64,000 nt of DNA, taken from NCBI GenBank assembly GCA_035654655.1, contig DASRWI010000012.1, positions 46,371 through 110,370 on the forward strand, given 5' to 3'. The translations under genes were made by a program, and so were the position numbers. This document shows positions 27,844 to 36,879 of this stretch, piece by piece. This DNA comes from DASRWI01 sp035654655 (GTDB taxonomy: Bacteria; Bacteroidota; Ignavibacteria; Ignavibacteriales; Ignavibacteriaceae). The notes beneath the pieces are model-generated. The model worked only from the letters and a program-made list of their open reading frames with translations, was not told the DNA's origin and ran no database searches. How positions within the stretch are numbered: position 1 is the stretch's first letter; each line of letters opens with the position of its first letter.

Positions 27844-29313
27844 ATGAAAATAGCTTTTATCTCTTCAGAGGCAGTTCCTTATGCAAAAACTGGAGGACTT
27901 GGTGATGTAGCGGGAGTTTTACCTAAAGTACTTGAGCAATTTGGGTGTGAGGTAAAGTTATTCATTCCAAAATATTCTACCATTGATGAAGATAAGTTTA
28001 ATCTACATTATAATTGGGAAGTCGGTGAAATGCCCATAAGAATAAATGGGATAACCCGTTCAGTACACCTTCATCAGGCTGTTATACCAAATTCAAATGT
28101 AGAAGTTAATTTCATTGATTGTCCTCATTATTTTAACAGAGGGTCTATTTATACAACTCACCTGGATGAAGACGAACGATTTATACTTTTTTCGAAAGGT
28201 GTAATTGAAACTCTGCAAAGATTAAATTGGGGACCAGATATTATTCACTGTAATGATTGGCAAACCGGATTAATTCCTTTATTGATAAGAGATAATTATA
28301 GCTGGGATAAATTTTTTCATAATACGGCAACAATTTTTACAATTCATAACATTGGATATCAGGGTAGATTTCATCGCTCATCGATTTACAAAGCAGAAAT
28401 TAAGGAAAAATATTATTATCCTGGTGGACCAATTGAATTTGAGAATTCTTTTTCCTTTATGAAATCAGCAATAAGTTTTTCAGATATCATAACTACTGTA
28501 AGCAAAACCTATGCACAGGAAATATTGACACCTCAATATGGTTCAGGGTTAGATGGTGCTCTCTTTGAAAGAAGAAAAGATTTATATGGAATATTAAATG
28601 GAATTGATTATTCCATTTGGGATCCTGAAACAGATAAATATCTTCCTTATAAATATTCAAAGAATGACCTTACGGGGAAACTTGAAAACAAAAAATTCCT
28701 TCTTGAACATTTCAAATTGAAATACGATGAAAAGGTTCCTTTAATTGGAATAATTTCCAGAATGGTTCTGCAAAAAGGATTTGATATTGTTGTTGAAGCA
28801 GCTTTGGGTCTAATGGATTTAAAAACTCAATGGGTAATCCTTGGTAATGGTGAAGACAGGTATGAAGACTTCTTTACATTCCTTTGTAAAACATATATGG
28901 ATAAAGTATCCGTACATATAGGGTTCAATACGGAGCTTTCACATTTAATTGAAGCAGGGGCAGATATGTTTTTAATGCCTTCACTCTATGAACCTTGTGG
29001 TTTAAATCAAATGTATAGCCTGAAGTATGGTACAGTCCCTATTGTTAGAAAAACTGGTGGACTTGCAGATACTGTAAAGGATTGGGATGAATTAAAATAT
29101 CACGGGGATGAATCTGGCAATGGATTTTCATTTAATGATTACTCGGGTTATGCATTGATGACTACTACTCAAAGAGCAGTTAATTATTTTCAGAATAAGG
29201 ATGTTTGGAACAAGATTCAATTAAATGGAATGAAGCAGGACCATTCCTGGGAGGTAAGTGCGCAGGAATATATTAAAGTGTATGAGAAGGCTAAACTTAA
29301 AAGGAGCGTTTAA
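27844..29313 (+). CDS. glgA: Glycogen synthase (ADP-glucose type, GT5)
   Basis: A 489-residue GT-B enzyme with the diagnostic N-terminal KTGGLGDVAGVLPK (about 15-28) for ADP-glucose binding. Mid-protein HCNDWQTGLIP and C-terminal PSLYEPCGLNQMYSLKYGTVPIVRKTGGL are also typical. The length is normal for bacterial GlgA. It extends alpha-1,4-glucan from ADP-glucose. No other glg gene is adjacent, but a secreted debranching-type GH13 enzyme lies at 2263-4347. A purine-rich AAGGATATTT precedes the ATG. Confidence 0.95.
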   Translation: MKIAFISSEAVPYAKTGGLGDVAGVLPKVLEQFGCEVKLFIPKYSTIDEDKFNLHYNWEVGEMPIRINGITRSVHLHQAVIPNSNVEVNFIDCPHYFNRGSIYTTHLDEDERFILFSKGVIETLQRLNWGPDIIHCNDWQTGLIPLLIRDNYSWDKFFHNTATIFTIHNIGYQGRFHRSSIYKAEIKEKYYYPGGPIEFENSFSFMKSAISFSDIITTVSKTYAQEILTPQYGSGLDGALFERRKDLYGILNGIDYSIWDPETDKYLPYKYSKNDLTGKLENKKFLLEHFKLKYDEKVPLIGIISRMVLQKGFDIVVEAALGLMDLKTQWVILGNGEDRYEDFFTFLCKTYMDKVSVHIGFNTELSHLIEAGADMFLMPSLYEPCGLNQMYSLKYGTVPIVRKTGGLADTVKDWDELKYHGDESGNGFSFNDYSGYALMTTTQRAVNYFQNKDVWNKIQLNGMKQDHSWEVSAQEYIKVYEKAKLKRSV

Positions 29314-29392
29314 ACTGTAGAGTTGCATCAAGATTAGATGTTCTCCATTTGATTATTTTATTGTAAATAATCAAAAATTAAAAAGGAGACAG

Positions 29393-30478
29393 ATGAAAAA
29401 AACACTACTTATCTTGATGATCTTCATTTCGTCAAGCTTAATATATTCGCAAATAACTTTAACTAAAACTGATGTTACAAATGCATATGATGTGGGTTCG
29501 GTTTTGGCTATGAGATCAGATACTGTAATTAATCAAGTGAATATTGGTCAGTTAGGTTCAACAAGTTGGGATTTTTCAAATTTAATAGCTCATTCAACTT
29601 TTTACGATACAAGTGTTGCCCTTAATGCTACACCTTATGCAAATCTTTTCCCGAGCTCTAACATTGCCTTACATGCCGGCATATTAAAAGATACCATACC
29701 TGCAAACGTATACCAGTATATAACTTTAAATGACACCATTTTTGCTTTAAATGGAATTGTAACTGCTACTTCGCTGCTTGGAAGCAGTTTTGTTGTAAAG
29801 ACAACTAATTCTCCAGGTCAAGTAACTATTCAAATGCCTTTAACTTTTGGAGGTAATTGGAGTCAGAATTATACAACAACTTACGTTACTGAAATAAACG
29901 GAATTCCATTTTCAACTTCTTCAGTAGCCAATACATCTGATTATCAGGTTGATGCTTATGGTTCATTGACATTGCCGGGTGGACAAACATTCCAGGCTTT
30001 ACGTTTAAAACAGGATGAAAAAAGTTACGATAACTCAAGTAATTCTTATGATAGAACAATAAGTTATTTAATTCTTACTAAAGAAGGATTCTATGTTTCA
30101 TTTACTGCAGCGGATACTTTACAGCCAAACAACGGGAGTATATTAACTACCGGAGTTACCTGGGCTGGTCCAAACGTAGTTGGTGTTACCAGAGATGATA
30201 ATAAATTAAATAATTATTCATTCAAGTTAAGTCAGAATTATCCCAATCCATTTAATCCATCAACAGTAATTAACTTTGAGATAGATAAAGAATCTTATGT
30301 TGAATTAAAAGTTTTCAACGTAATTGGAAAAGAAACTGCATCTTTAGTGCAGGAAAGATTAGCTCCGGGAAATTACAACATTAATTTTGATGCTAATAAT
30401 TTAACTGCCGGAATTTACTTTGCAAGATTAACCGCAAATGGAATTACTCAAACGATAAAGATGACCTTATTGAAGTAA
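29393..30478 (+). CDS. Secreted protein with T9SS sorting domain
   Basis: A 361-residue protein with a signal peptide (MKKTLLILMIFISSSLIYSQ), a beta-rich central domain of unknown type (about 21-265), and a C-terminal sorting domain (SQNYPNPFNPSTVINFE, ending TIKMTLLK). A strong ribosome-binding site, AAAAAGGAGA, lies 5 bases before the ATG. The central domain has no cofactor or catalytic signature that I can name. A perfect terminator follows at 30487. Confidence 0.75.
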   Translation: MKKTLLILMIFISSSLIYSQITLTKTDVTNAYDVGSVLAMRSDTVINQVNIGQLGSTSWDFSNLIAHSTFYDTSVALNATPYANLFPSSNIALHAGILKDTIPANVYQYITLNDTIFALNGIVTATSLLGSSFVVKTTNSPGQVTIQMPLTFGGNWSQNYTTTYVTEINGIPFSTSSVANTSDYQVDAYGSLTLPGGQTFQALRLKQDEKSYDNSSNSYDRTISYLILTKEGFYVSFTAADTLQPNNGSILTTGVTWAGPNVVGVTRDDNKLNNYSFKLSQNYPNPFNPSTVINFEIDKESYVELKVFNVIGKETASLVQERLAPGNYNINFDANNLTAGIYFARLTANGITQTIKMTLLK

Positions 30479-30486
30479 TATTTAAG

Positions 30487-30515
30487 GGACAGGCATTCAA
30501 CCTGTCCTTTTTTTT
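30487..30515 (+). terminator. Rho-independent terminator
   Basis: A 7-bp G/C-rich stem (GGACAGG at 30487-30493, CCTGTCC at 30501-30507) with a run of eight Ts follows the secreted-protein gene by 8 bases. Confidence 0.88.
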
Positions 30516-30587
30516 ATGCCTAATGCAAATCTTTTTAATTTATTCTTATTTCTGTATTTTTCACGTCTAATAAATAATAAAAGAAAA

Positions 30588-31928
30588 ATGTCAAAAGTAA
30601 CTCACGTAATAAAGAGAACGGGAGCTGTTGTCCCTTTTAATAAAAACAGAATAACTAATGCAATATACCGTGCTGCTGTTGCAGTTGGAGGAAGAGATAA
30701 AGACAAAGCAGAAATGCTTGCAGAGCAGGTTGTAGAATTGCTTGAAGAAAAATGTCCTGAAGGATGCACTCCAAGTATTGAAGAAATACAAGATTTAGTT
30801 GAATTTGTTTTAATTAAAAATGGACACGACCAGGTTTCAAAAGAATATATTCTATATAGAAATGAAAGAAACAGAAAACGTGAGTCAGAAAATAAATATG
30901 CTTCCATTCCAAATGAAAATATTCCCTGGGCAAAGATTTGGAGAGTTTTAGACTGGGCAGTTTCTCATAATCTTCATACAACTGAAGCTTACAATGATAG
31001 AGTTAGAAAAGGAGAATTCCCTCAGATAGTTCATGAATCAGAAAGCAGGTATGAAGGAGACATAAATGTAGCTGCAAATCTTATACTTGAAAGAGCAAAA
31101 GATTTGAAAATGGTTTTTATTTCAGGACCATCATCTTCAGGGAAAACTACCACTACAATAAAAGTTGAACAGAGATTAAATAAATCAGGACTAAAATTTA
31201 AAGCTTTAAATGTTGACCATTATTTCTTTGATTTAGAATTGCATCCAAAGGATGAATTCGGTGATTATGATTTTGAAACTCCGCAAGCTTTAGACCTTGA
31301 ACTTATTAACCAACATTTGATTGCTCTTAGTGAAGGGAAAGAAATTAAAATTCCTTTTTATGATTTTAAAGAAGGGAAAAGATATGACAATAGGACCCCA
31401 TTTAAATTAGAAGAGAATGAAATTCTTTTGATAGACAGTTTACACGGGTTATATCCTTCAATGTCAAAAGATATTGATATGGAGAAGAAGTTTAAATTAT
31501 ATCTCGAACCATTGCTGCAAATGAAGACCAGTAAAGGACAATATGTAAGATGGACTGATTTAAGATTAATGAGAAGAATGCTGAGAGACTCAGTGCATCG
31601 TGCTTATAATCCAACTCAGACATTAGAGCACTGGCATTATGTAAGAGGTAGTGAATTAAGAAATATTATACCATACGTAAATAGCACAGATTATATAATC
31701 AGCAGCGGAATGCCTTATGAATTGTCCATCTATAAAGCAAGATTATTAAAGAACTTTATTGAATGGGAAAAGAATTACAAGAATAACCCGCTTAAAGCTG
31801 ATGCATATACAAGAGCAGCAAGAGTGCTTGAAGTTATGAGTGAAATCGAATCTGTTGAAGATGAAACTGCAGTACCAAAGGATTCTGTTCTTCGAGAATT
31901 TATAGGTGGAAGTATATTGAAGTATTAA
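30588..31928 (+). CDS. ATP-cone / uridine-kinase-like fusion protein
   Basis: The ATG at 30588 starts MSKVTHVIKRTGAVVPF; the frame further upstream would translate the preceding terminator tail. The 446-residue protein joins an ATP-cone domain (about 1-95, nucleotide sensor known from ribonucleotide reductases and NrdR) to a phosphoribulokinase/uridine kinase-like P-loop domain, with Walker A GPSSSGKT at 180-187 and a DHYFFD motif around 209. This suggests a nucleoside kinase gated by ATP/dATP, but the substrate is not proven. The uridine-kinase part lacks the ThrRS-like N-terminal TGS region of the long Udk relatives. Confidence 0.8.
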   Translation: MSKVTHVIKRTGAVVPFNKNRITNAIYRAAVAVGGRDKDKAEMLAEQVVELLEEKCPEGCTPSIEEIQDLVEFVLIKNGHDQVSKEYILYRNERNRKRESENKYASIPNENIPWAKIWRVLDWAVSHNLHTTEAYNDRVRKGEFPQIVHESESRYEGDINVAANLILERAKDLKMVFISGPSSSGKTTTTIKVEQRLNKSGLKFKALNVDHYFFDLELHPKDEFGDYDFETPQALDLELINQHLIALSEGKEIKIPFYDFKEGKRYDNRTPFKLEENEILLIDSLHGLYPSMSKDIDMEKKFKLYLEPLLQMKTSKGQYVRWTDLRLMRRMLRDSVHRAYNPTQTLEHWHYVRGSELRNIIPYVNSTDYIISSGMPYELSIYKARLLKNFIEWEKNYKNNPLKADAYTRAARVLEVMSEIESVEDETAVPKDSVLREFIGGSILKY

Positions 31929-31929
31929 T

Positions 31930-32092
31930 TATTATGTGTCATTGCGATTAGTGAGTCAGCCCCCATAGGGGTCCCTTTGGGAGAGTGAAGAAGCAATCTC
32001 AAACTTATTGCTTTATCCAAACCTAAAATAAATGAAGTAATATTTGGGTTGAGATTGCTTCGTCACTACGTTCCTCGCAATGACACGGATTT
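31930..32092. repeat. Dispersed GCAATCTC inverted repeat (family B)
   Basis: The arms TGTCATTGCGA...GAAGCAATCTCAA (about 31937-32003) and TTGAGATTGCTTCG...CCTCGCAATGACAC (about 32049-32087) face each other around an AT-rich centre. The layout is the same as at 26755-26945. Confidence 0.75.
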
Positions 32093-32122
32093 TATTTGAC
32101 TTTCTTACATTTTAATATTTTT

Positions 32123-33865
32123 ATGAAATACACTATTTATATCGCTTTATTATCAATTAGCATTTATGCTCAAAATTTTGATAAAAAGTTTTTAACAAAA
32201 TTCGAAACTTCAAATTATTTTGAAACTGCCCGCTATGATGAATCCATTCAATATTTTAAAAATCTTGCTGAAGCTTCTCCTTATGCAAAATTAATTTCTT
32301 TTGGTAAATCCCCCCAAGGAAGAGATATGTGGGTGCTTGTGGTTTCAAAAGACCAGGCTTTTACTCCTGATGATGCAAGAAAAACCGGCAAGCCTGTTAT
32401 GATGATTAATAATGGAATCCATTCTGGTGAAATTGAAGGTAAAGATGCTTCGATGATTCTTCTAAGAGAAATTTTAATAACTAAAGAAAAAGAAAAATAT
32501 CTTGACAATGCAATCCTTCTTGTTATTCCAATTTTTAGTGTAGATGCACACGAAAGGTTTAGAGCATATAATAGAATAAATCAAAATGGTCCCACTGAAA
32601 TGGGATGGAGAGTTACATCTCAAAATTTTAATCTTAACAGAGATTGGATGAAGGCTGATGCTCTTGAAATGAGAAACATGCTAAGACTTTATAATGAATG
32701 GCTTCCTGAATTTTTTATTGATGACCATACTACTGATGGAGCTGATTATCAATATACTGTTACTTATGGAGTAGAAAAATACACGAATTTGGAAGTAGGA
32801 CTTAGAAATCTTGTTAAACAAAAATTTATTCCTTTCTGGGAAAATAAAGTTGTTGAGCAAGGATTTCTGGTTGCTCCTTATGTTTATCTAAAAAATGATT
32901 CACTTGAACAAGGTATTAGCGAATGGGCAAGCGGTCCAAGATTATCTACCGGTTATATGGCTTTGCAAAATAGAATATCTTTGCTGATCGAAACTCACAT
33001 GATAAAACCTTATAAAGATAGAGTATTCGGAACCAAAGCAGGTATTGAGGCAGCAATTCAATTTGTAAACAATAATGCAGATGAATTAGTAAAGTTGAGC
33101 AGACAGGCAGATGTAAATTCTATTAAAGAATATACTTCAGGAAAATATCTTCCAATTGCTTTTATTAATGATGGAAAAACTAAAAACATTTTTAATTGGA
33201 AGGGGATTAAGTTTAAAAAGGAATTTAGCGAAATATCCGGAAGAGAAAAGATTGTTTATACCGGAGAAAAGTTTGAACAGGAAATTCCATATTACAATGA
33301 AGTGATGATTACAGATTCTGTTCTTCCAGCTAAAGGATATTTAATCCCTGAACAGTTTAAAGAGATTGTAGATATTATTAAGCTCCATGGTATAAATGTG
33401 GAGCAGTTAAAAGAGGATAAAGAGTTTAATGTTCAGAAAATTAAATTTTTTAATCCTAAGTTTTCACAATTTTCAAATGAAAGTAGACAAAGAATTGATT
33501 TTGGTTATGCAACAGAATCAATTAAGTATAATGCTCCTGCGGGTACTTATTATGTTGCGGTTAATCAAAGAACAATAAGAGTTATAGTTAATCTTCTTGA
33601 GCCTAAAGCTTCTGATTCTTTTGTTAAGTGGGGATTCTTCAATAATTTCTTTGAACAGAAAGAGTACTTTGAAGATTATGTAATGGAAAAAGAAGCGTTA
33701 AAAATGATTGAGAAAAATCCGGAACTTAAGGTAGAATTTGAAAAGAAATTAAATGAAGATGAAGCGTTTAGAAAAAATCCTTATGCAAGATTAAACTTCT
33801 TTTACGAACGTAGTCCTTATTATGATGAACAGTATATGGTTTATCCGATAATGAAGGTGGAATAA
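32123..33865 (+). CDS. Secreted M14-family zinc carboxypeptidase
   Basis: Starting at 32123 gives a signal peptide (MKYTIYIALLSISIYAQ); the frame opens 27 bases earlier. In the 580-residue product the M14 zinc ligands appear in NNGIHSGEIEGKDAS (His and Glu, about 95-110) and in DDHTTDG (His, about 205). The downstream IETHMIKPYKDRV carries the probable general-base Glu. It should trim peptides outside the cytoplasm, releasing C-terminal residues. The C-terminal half (about 340-580) is a beta-rich accessory region. No sorting domain is present. Confidence 0.87.
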   Translation: MKYTIYIALLSISIYAQNFDKKFLTKFETSNYFETARYDESIQYFKNLAEASPYAKLISFGKSPQGRDMWVLVVSKDQAFTPDDARKTGKPVMMINNGIHSGEIEGKDASMILLREILITKEKEKYLDNAILLVIPIFSVDAHERFRAYNRINQNGPTEMGWRVTSQNFNLNRDWMKADALEMRNMLRLYNEWLPEFFIDDHTTDGADYQYTVTYGVEKYTNLEVGLRNLVKQKFIPFWENKVVEQGFLVAPYVYLKNDSLEQGISEWASGPRLSTGYMALQNRISLLIETHMIKPYKDRVFGTKAGIEAAIQFVNNNADELVKLSRQADVNSIKEYTSGKYLPIAFINDGKTKNIFNWKGIKFKKEFSEISGREKIVYTGEKFEQEIPYYNEVMITDSVLPAKGYLIPEQFKEIVDIIKLHGINVEQLKEDKEFNVQKIKFFNPKFSQFSNESRQRIDFGYATESIKYNAPAGTYYVAVNQRTIRVIVNLLEPKASDSFVKWGFFNNFFEQKEYFEDYVMEKEALKMIEKNPELKVEFEKKLNEDEAFRKNPYARLNFFYERSPYYDEQYMVYPIMKVE

Positions 33866-33874
33866 CTTTTACTG

Positions 33875-33990
33875 TCATCACGAGGAGTCCATAGGACAAC
33901 GTGGTGATCTCTGGATTTTATTATTTCATTATTTGTTACTAATCAATTGGCGTGAGATTGCTTCGTTCCTCGCAATGACACCTTGGCTTT
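33875..33990. repeat. Dispersed GCAATCTC repeat (family B)
   Basis: The right arm GAGATTGCTTCGTTCCTCGC (33953-33972) and a diverged left arm (GTCATCACGAGGAGTCC, 33874-33890) flank a short AT-rich centre between convergent genes. The left arm mixes the CATTGCGAGG and CATCCCGAGG variants. Confidence 0.65.
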
Positions 33991-34008
33991 TCGCTGTCAA
34001 ACGAAAGT

Positions 34009-35043
34009 TTAATTTCCCTTTTTATTCTCCAATGATTTCAGCTCGTTTATTTTATCATCGAGCTCTTTCATCTTCAAATTAATTTCTTTTATTCGCTGGT
34101 CTAAAACATCTTCATATTCAGCAGTATTCCAATAACCCCGTTTTTCAAAATAGCTTTTGAATAACCAGTTATGCTTTAATGCTTCCATATTTTCAGATAA
34201 TTTAGAAGCTGCTATACGTGCATCATAACTTGTCTTTTCAATATTTCCCATTGTATTTGAAAGAAGAGTATCAAATCTGCTTCCATTAACCAATAGTGCA
34301 CCAAGCACTCCTTTACCCCCCTTCATTTCAATAAGTACTGTATCAATTCTCATTACAACATTATCAATATTGGTAACAACTTGATTAACTCCCTGTCCTA
34401 AATCATCAAATAGTTTAGTTACTTTATCAATTTCAACTGCAACATTCTGAAGACTACTATCCGCCGTTTGTGTTAAGCTTGTGGCATAGTTATAAAGTTT
34501 TTCATCATTTAATAACAATCCAAGAGTACCTTCTCCTTTATTTACTCTATCCGTAATTTCAGAAAGATTTTTTGTCATTTCTTTTGTATAGTTTAGTATT
34601 CCCTGCGTTTCATTTAAAATTTGAGAGAATCCCATTGGAGTAACTGTCTGTATATATCCATTATCCTTAACTTGTGCAGCATCAGCGCTCCCCATTAAAA
34701 TTATTAAAACTTTGCTGCCAACCAGACCTTCTGTTTCAATGGTGGCTTTGGAATCCACTTTAACAAATTTTCTAACCTCTTCTTTAAGATTCAAGGTGAC
34801 TTCAATACGGCCTGAGGTATCATTTACCATTTCAATATTGCTGACTGTTCCTACATCAATACCATTCATACGTACAGTTGCACCTGCCTTTAATCCTTGA
34901 ATATCTTTAAACAATGCCTTTACTTTAAAGGTGGAACTGAACATGGCATCTTTATCGCCGATTAAAAAAATTGCTACAGTAAAAATCGCTGCACCAAGGA
35001 AGATAAAAATACCAAGTTTTACACCAGAAAATTTCTTTTCCAT
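34009..35043 (-). CDS. mlaD: MlaD/MCE-family lipid-binding protein
   Basis: A 344-residue protein with one N-terminal membrane helix (about 9-27), an MCE domain (about 35-115, with FKDIQGLKAGATVRMNGIDVGTV) and a long helical C-terminal region with heptad-like spacing. The GEGTLGLLLNDEKL motif is typical of bacterial MCE proteins. It should form the periplasmic tunnel that carries phospholipids between the membranes. It is last in an mlaE-mlaF-mlaD run and starts directly after the ATPase stop. Confidence 0.9.
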   Translation of the reverse strand: MEKKFSGVKLGIFIFLGAAIFTVAIFLIGDKDAMFSSTFKVKALFKDIQGLKAGATVRMNGIDVGTVSNIEMVNDTSGRIEVTLNLKEEVRKFVKVDSKATIETEGLVGSKVLIILMGSADAAQVKDNGYIQTVTPMGFSQILNETQGILNYTKEMTKNLSEITDRVNKGEGTLGLLLNDEKLYNYATSLTQTADSSLQNVAVEIDKVTKLFDDLGQGVNQVVTNIDNVVMRIDTVLIEMKGGKGVLGALLVNGSRFDTLLSNTMGNIEKTSYDARIAASKLSENMEALKHNWLFKSYFEKRGYWNTAEYEDVLDQRIKEINLKMKELDDKINELKSLENKKGN

Positions 35044-35799
35044 CTATTTCTCCATTTGGTCTTCAACAACCTCACTGCTGAAGAAGTTTTTTAGAAATTT
35101 ATCATCTTTAGATTTCAATTCATCAAGACTACCTTCAAAAATAAGCTTACTATCTTTTAAAACAGTTGCTCTATCTGCAACAATTGTTGCACAAACAAGG
35201 TCGTGTGTTACAATAATGGATGATATTTTCAAAGTATGTTGAAGCTGATTCATCAACGTACTAATTTCTTTTGTAGTAATAGGATCAAGCCCGGTAGTAG
35301 GCTCATCATATAAAATTAATTTTGGTTCCGTAATAATTGTTCTGGCTAAGCCAATTCTTTTTTTCATACCGCCTGAAAGCTCTGAAGGCATTTTATCAAT
35401 TGCATCTTCAAGAGAAACCTGTTCAAGAACCTTTTTAACCTTGGCTTCTCTTTCTGAATCAGAAAAATTAAAATTTCTTATTAAAGGAAACTCCAGATTT
35501 TCCCGAACAGACATTGAATCATATAAGGCAGCACTCTGAAATAAAAAACCTATTTTCTTTCTGGCTTCATTTAATTCATTAATAGGTAAACCAAGCAGAC
35601 TTTTGCCTTCAAAATAAATTTCACCTTCATCGGGTTCTAACAAACCAACAATACATTTTAATAAAACACTTTTACCTGTTCCACTTTGCCCAAACAAAAC
35701 AAGATTTTCACCATCATTAACTGATAATGAAACTTTATCAAGCACGGACATATCGCCAAAGGATTTGCTTAAATTTTTTATTTCTATTAAGGGGACCAT
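35044..35799 (-). CDS. mlaF: MlaF-type ABC transporter ATPase
   Basis: A 251-residue ATPase with Walker A GQSGTGKS (about 37-44), signature LSGGMKKR (about 141-148) and Walker B LILYDEPT followed by the D-loop. The GMKKR form of the signature is the MlaF/Ttg2A hallmark. It powers phospholipid transport together with the permease encoded just upstream (13-base overlap) and the MCE protein encoded just downstream. Confidence 0.93.
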   Translation of the reverse strand: MVPLIEIKNLSKSFGDMSVLDKVSLSVNDGENLVLFGQSGTGKSVLLKCIVGLLEPDEGEIYFEGKSLLGLPINELNEARKKIGFLFQSAALYDSMSVRENLEFPLIRNFNFSDSEREAKVKKVLEQVSLEDAIDKMPSELSGGMKKRIGLARTIITEPKLILYDEPTTGLDPITTKEISTLMNQLQHTLKISSIIVTHDLVCATIVADRATVLKDSKLIFEGSLDELKSKDDKFLKNFFSSEVVEDQMEK

Positions 35800-36575
35800 A
35801 GTGTTATTGTTACTTTAACTAAAATCATATCTACTAACAATATAAGTAAAGAAGCTAATACAACGGAACTTGTTGAAGCATATCCCACACCTACTGTACC
35901 ATTCTCAGCATTGTAACCTTTGTATGAACCAACAGCTCCAACAATAAATCCAAAAACAAAAGTTTTCGCTATGCCGGGAATAATATCATAAAACTCAAGT
36001 GTTCTTACCACTTCATTAGTGTATAGAGTAATATTCATTCCGGAAGAAAGATATACTGCTAAATAACCGCCAACTAAAGCAAGAAAATCTACATAAATTG
36101 TAAGAATTGGCAGAATCATCGTGCAGGCTAAAATTCTTGTAACTACAAGGTATTTATAAGGATTAACAGCAGAAACTTCCATTGCATCTATCTGTTCTGT
36201 AACACGCATTGAGCCAAGTTCAGCACCAATACCAGAGCTTACCCTTCCTGCAAAAATTAATGCAGTAAGTACCGGACCAAGTTCACGAACAACTGAAAGG
36301 GATACCATAGTAGGGAGAAATGATTCAGCACCAAATTTTACGAGGATAGGCTGGCTTTGCATAGTAAGTACAAGTCCTATGATAAAACCAAGAATAGAAA
36401 CAATAGGCAAGGTTTTAATGCCCAATTCAATCATATGCTTTTTAACTTCACCAAATTCATATGGTGGAACCAGAACACCCTTAAAAAATCTAAGGGAAAA
36501 AACAGAAAGCCCGGAAATTGTCTCAAAGAAAAGAGTAAGCTTGGCTTTATTTATTTTGATAATTTTCTTCTTCAC
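35787..36575 (-). CDS. mlaE: MlaE-family ABC transporter permease
   Basis: A 262-residue integral membrane protein with about five to six hydrophobic segments and the conserved RELGPVLTALIFAGRVSSGIGAELG core (about 112-136) and MRVTEQIDAM motif that define the MlaE/YrbE family. It forms the membrane channel of the lipid transporter and is first in the operon. MlaB and MlaC equivalents are not adjacent, as in many Bacteroidota. Confidence 0.92.
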   Translation of the reverse strand: MKKKIIKINKAKLTLFFETISGLSVFSLRFFKGVLVPPYEFGEVKKHMIELGIKTLPIVSILGFIIGLVLTMQSQPILVKFGAESFLPTMVSLSVVRELGPVLTALIFAGRVSSGIGAELGSMRVTEQIDAMEVSAVNPYKYLVVTRILACTMILPILTIYVDFLALVGGYLAVYLSSGMNITLYTNEVVRTLEFYDIIPGIAKTFVFGFIVGAVGSYKGYNAENGTVGVGYASTSSVVLASLLILLVDMILVKVTITLWSP

Positions 36576-36879
36576 GTGTACTTTTGTTTATAACAAGTAT
36601 AAGATATTAAAAAGAATCGTTAAAGAACAACTTAAATATAATAAGGATTGAGGTGAAGTTAAATTTGTCAACTCGGATTTGAAGGATTGAAAGGATGGCA
36701 GGAATAAAGGTTTTTGAATCTTGATTAAAAAGATTTCAAAAGATTAACATGATTTTTGAAAAACCATCAAAAGTGATAAAAGGTTCTTAAGTGTTTTTAA
36801 TCTAAGAACTTCTCTGTAGTTAAAACTAAATTTCAAATCAGCTTCAAGTGTTCTTAAAAAATATTACTAAGGAGCCTTG
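36576..36879. other. Intergenic region between divergent genes
   Basis: About 300 AT-rich bases separate the mla operon from the next BNR-protein gene. I see no RNA gene or repeat-family copy. An AAGGAG site at 36869-36874 serves the downstream ATG at 36880. Confidence 0.5.
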
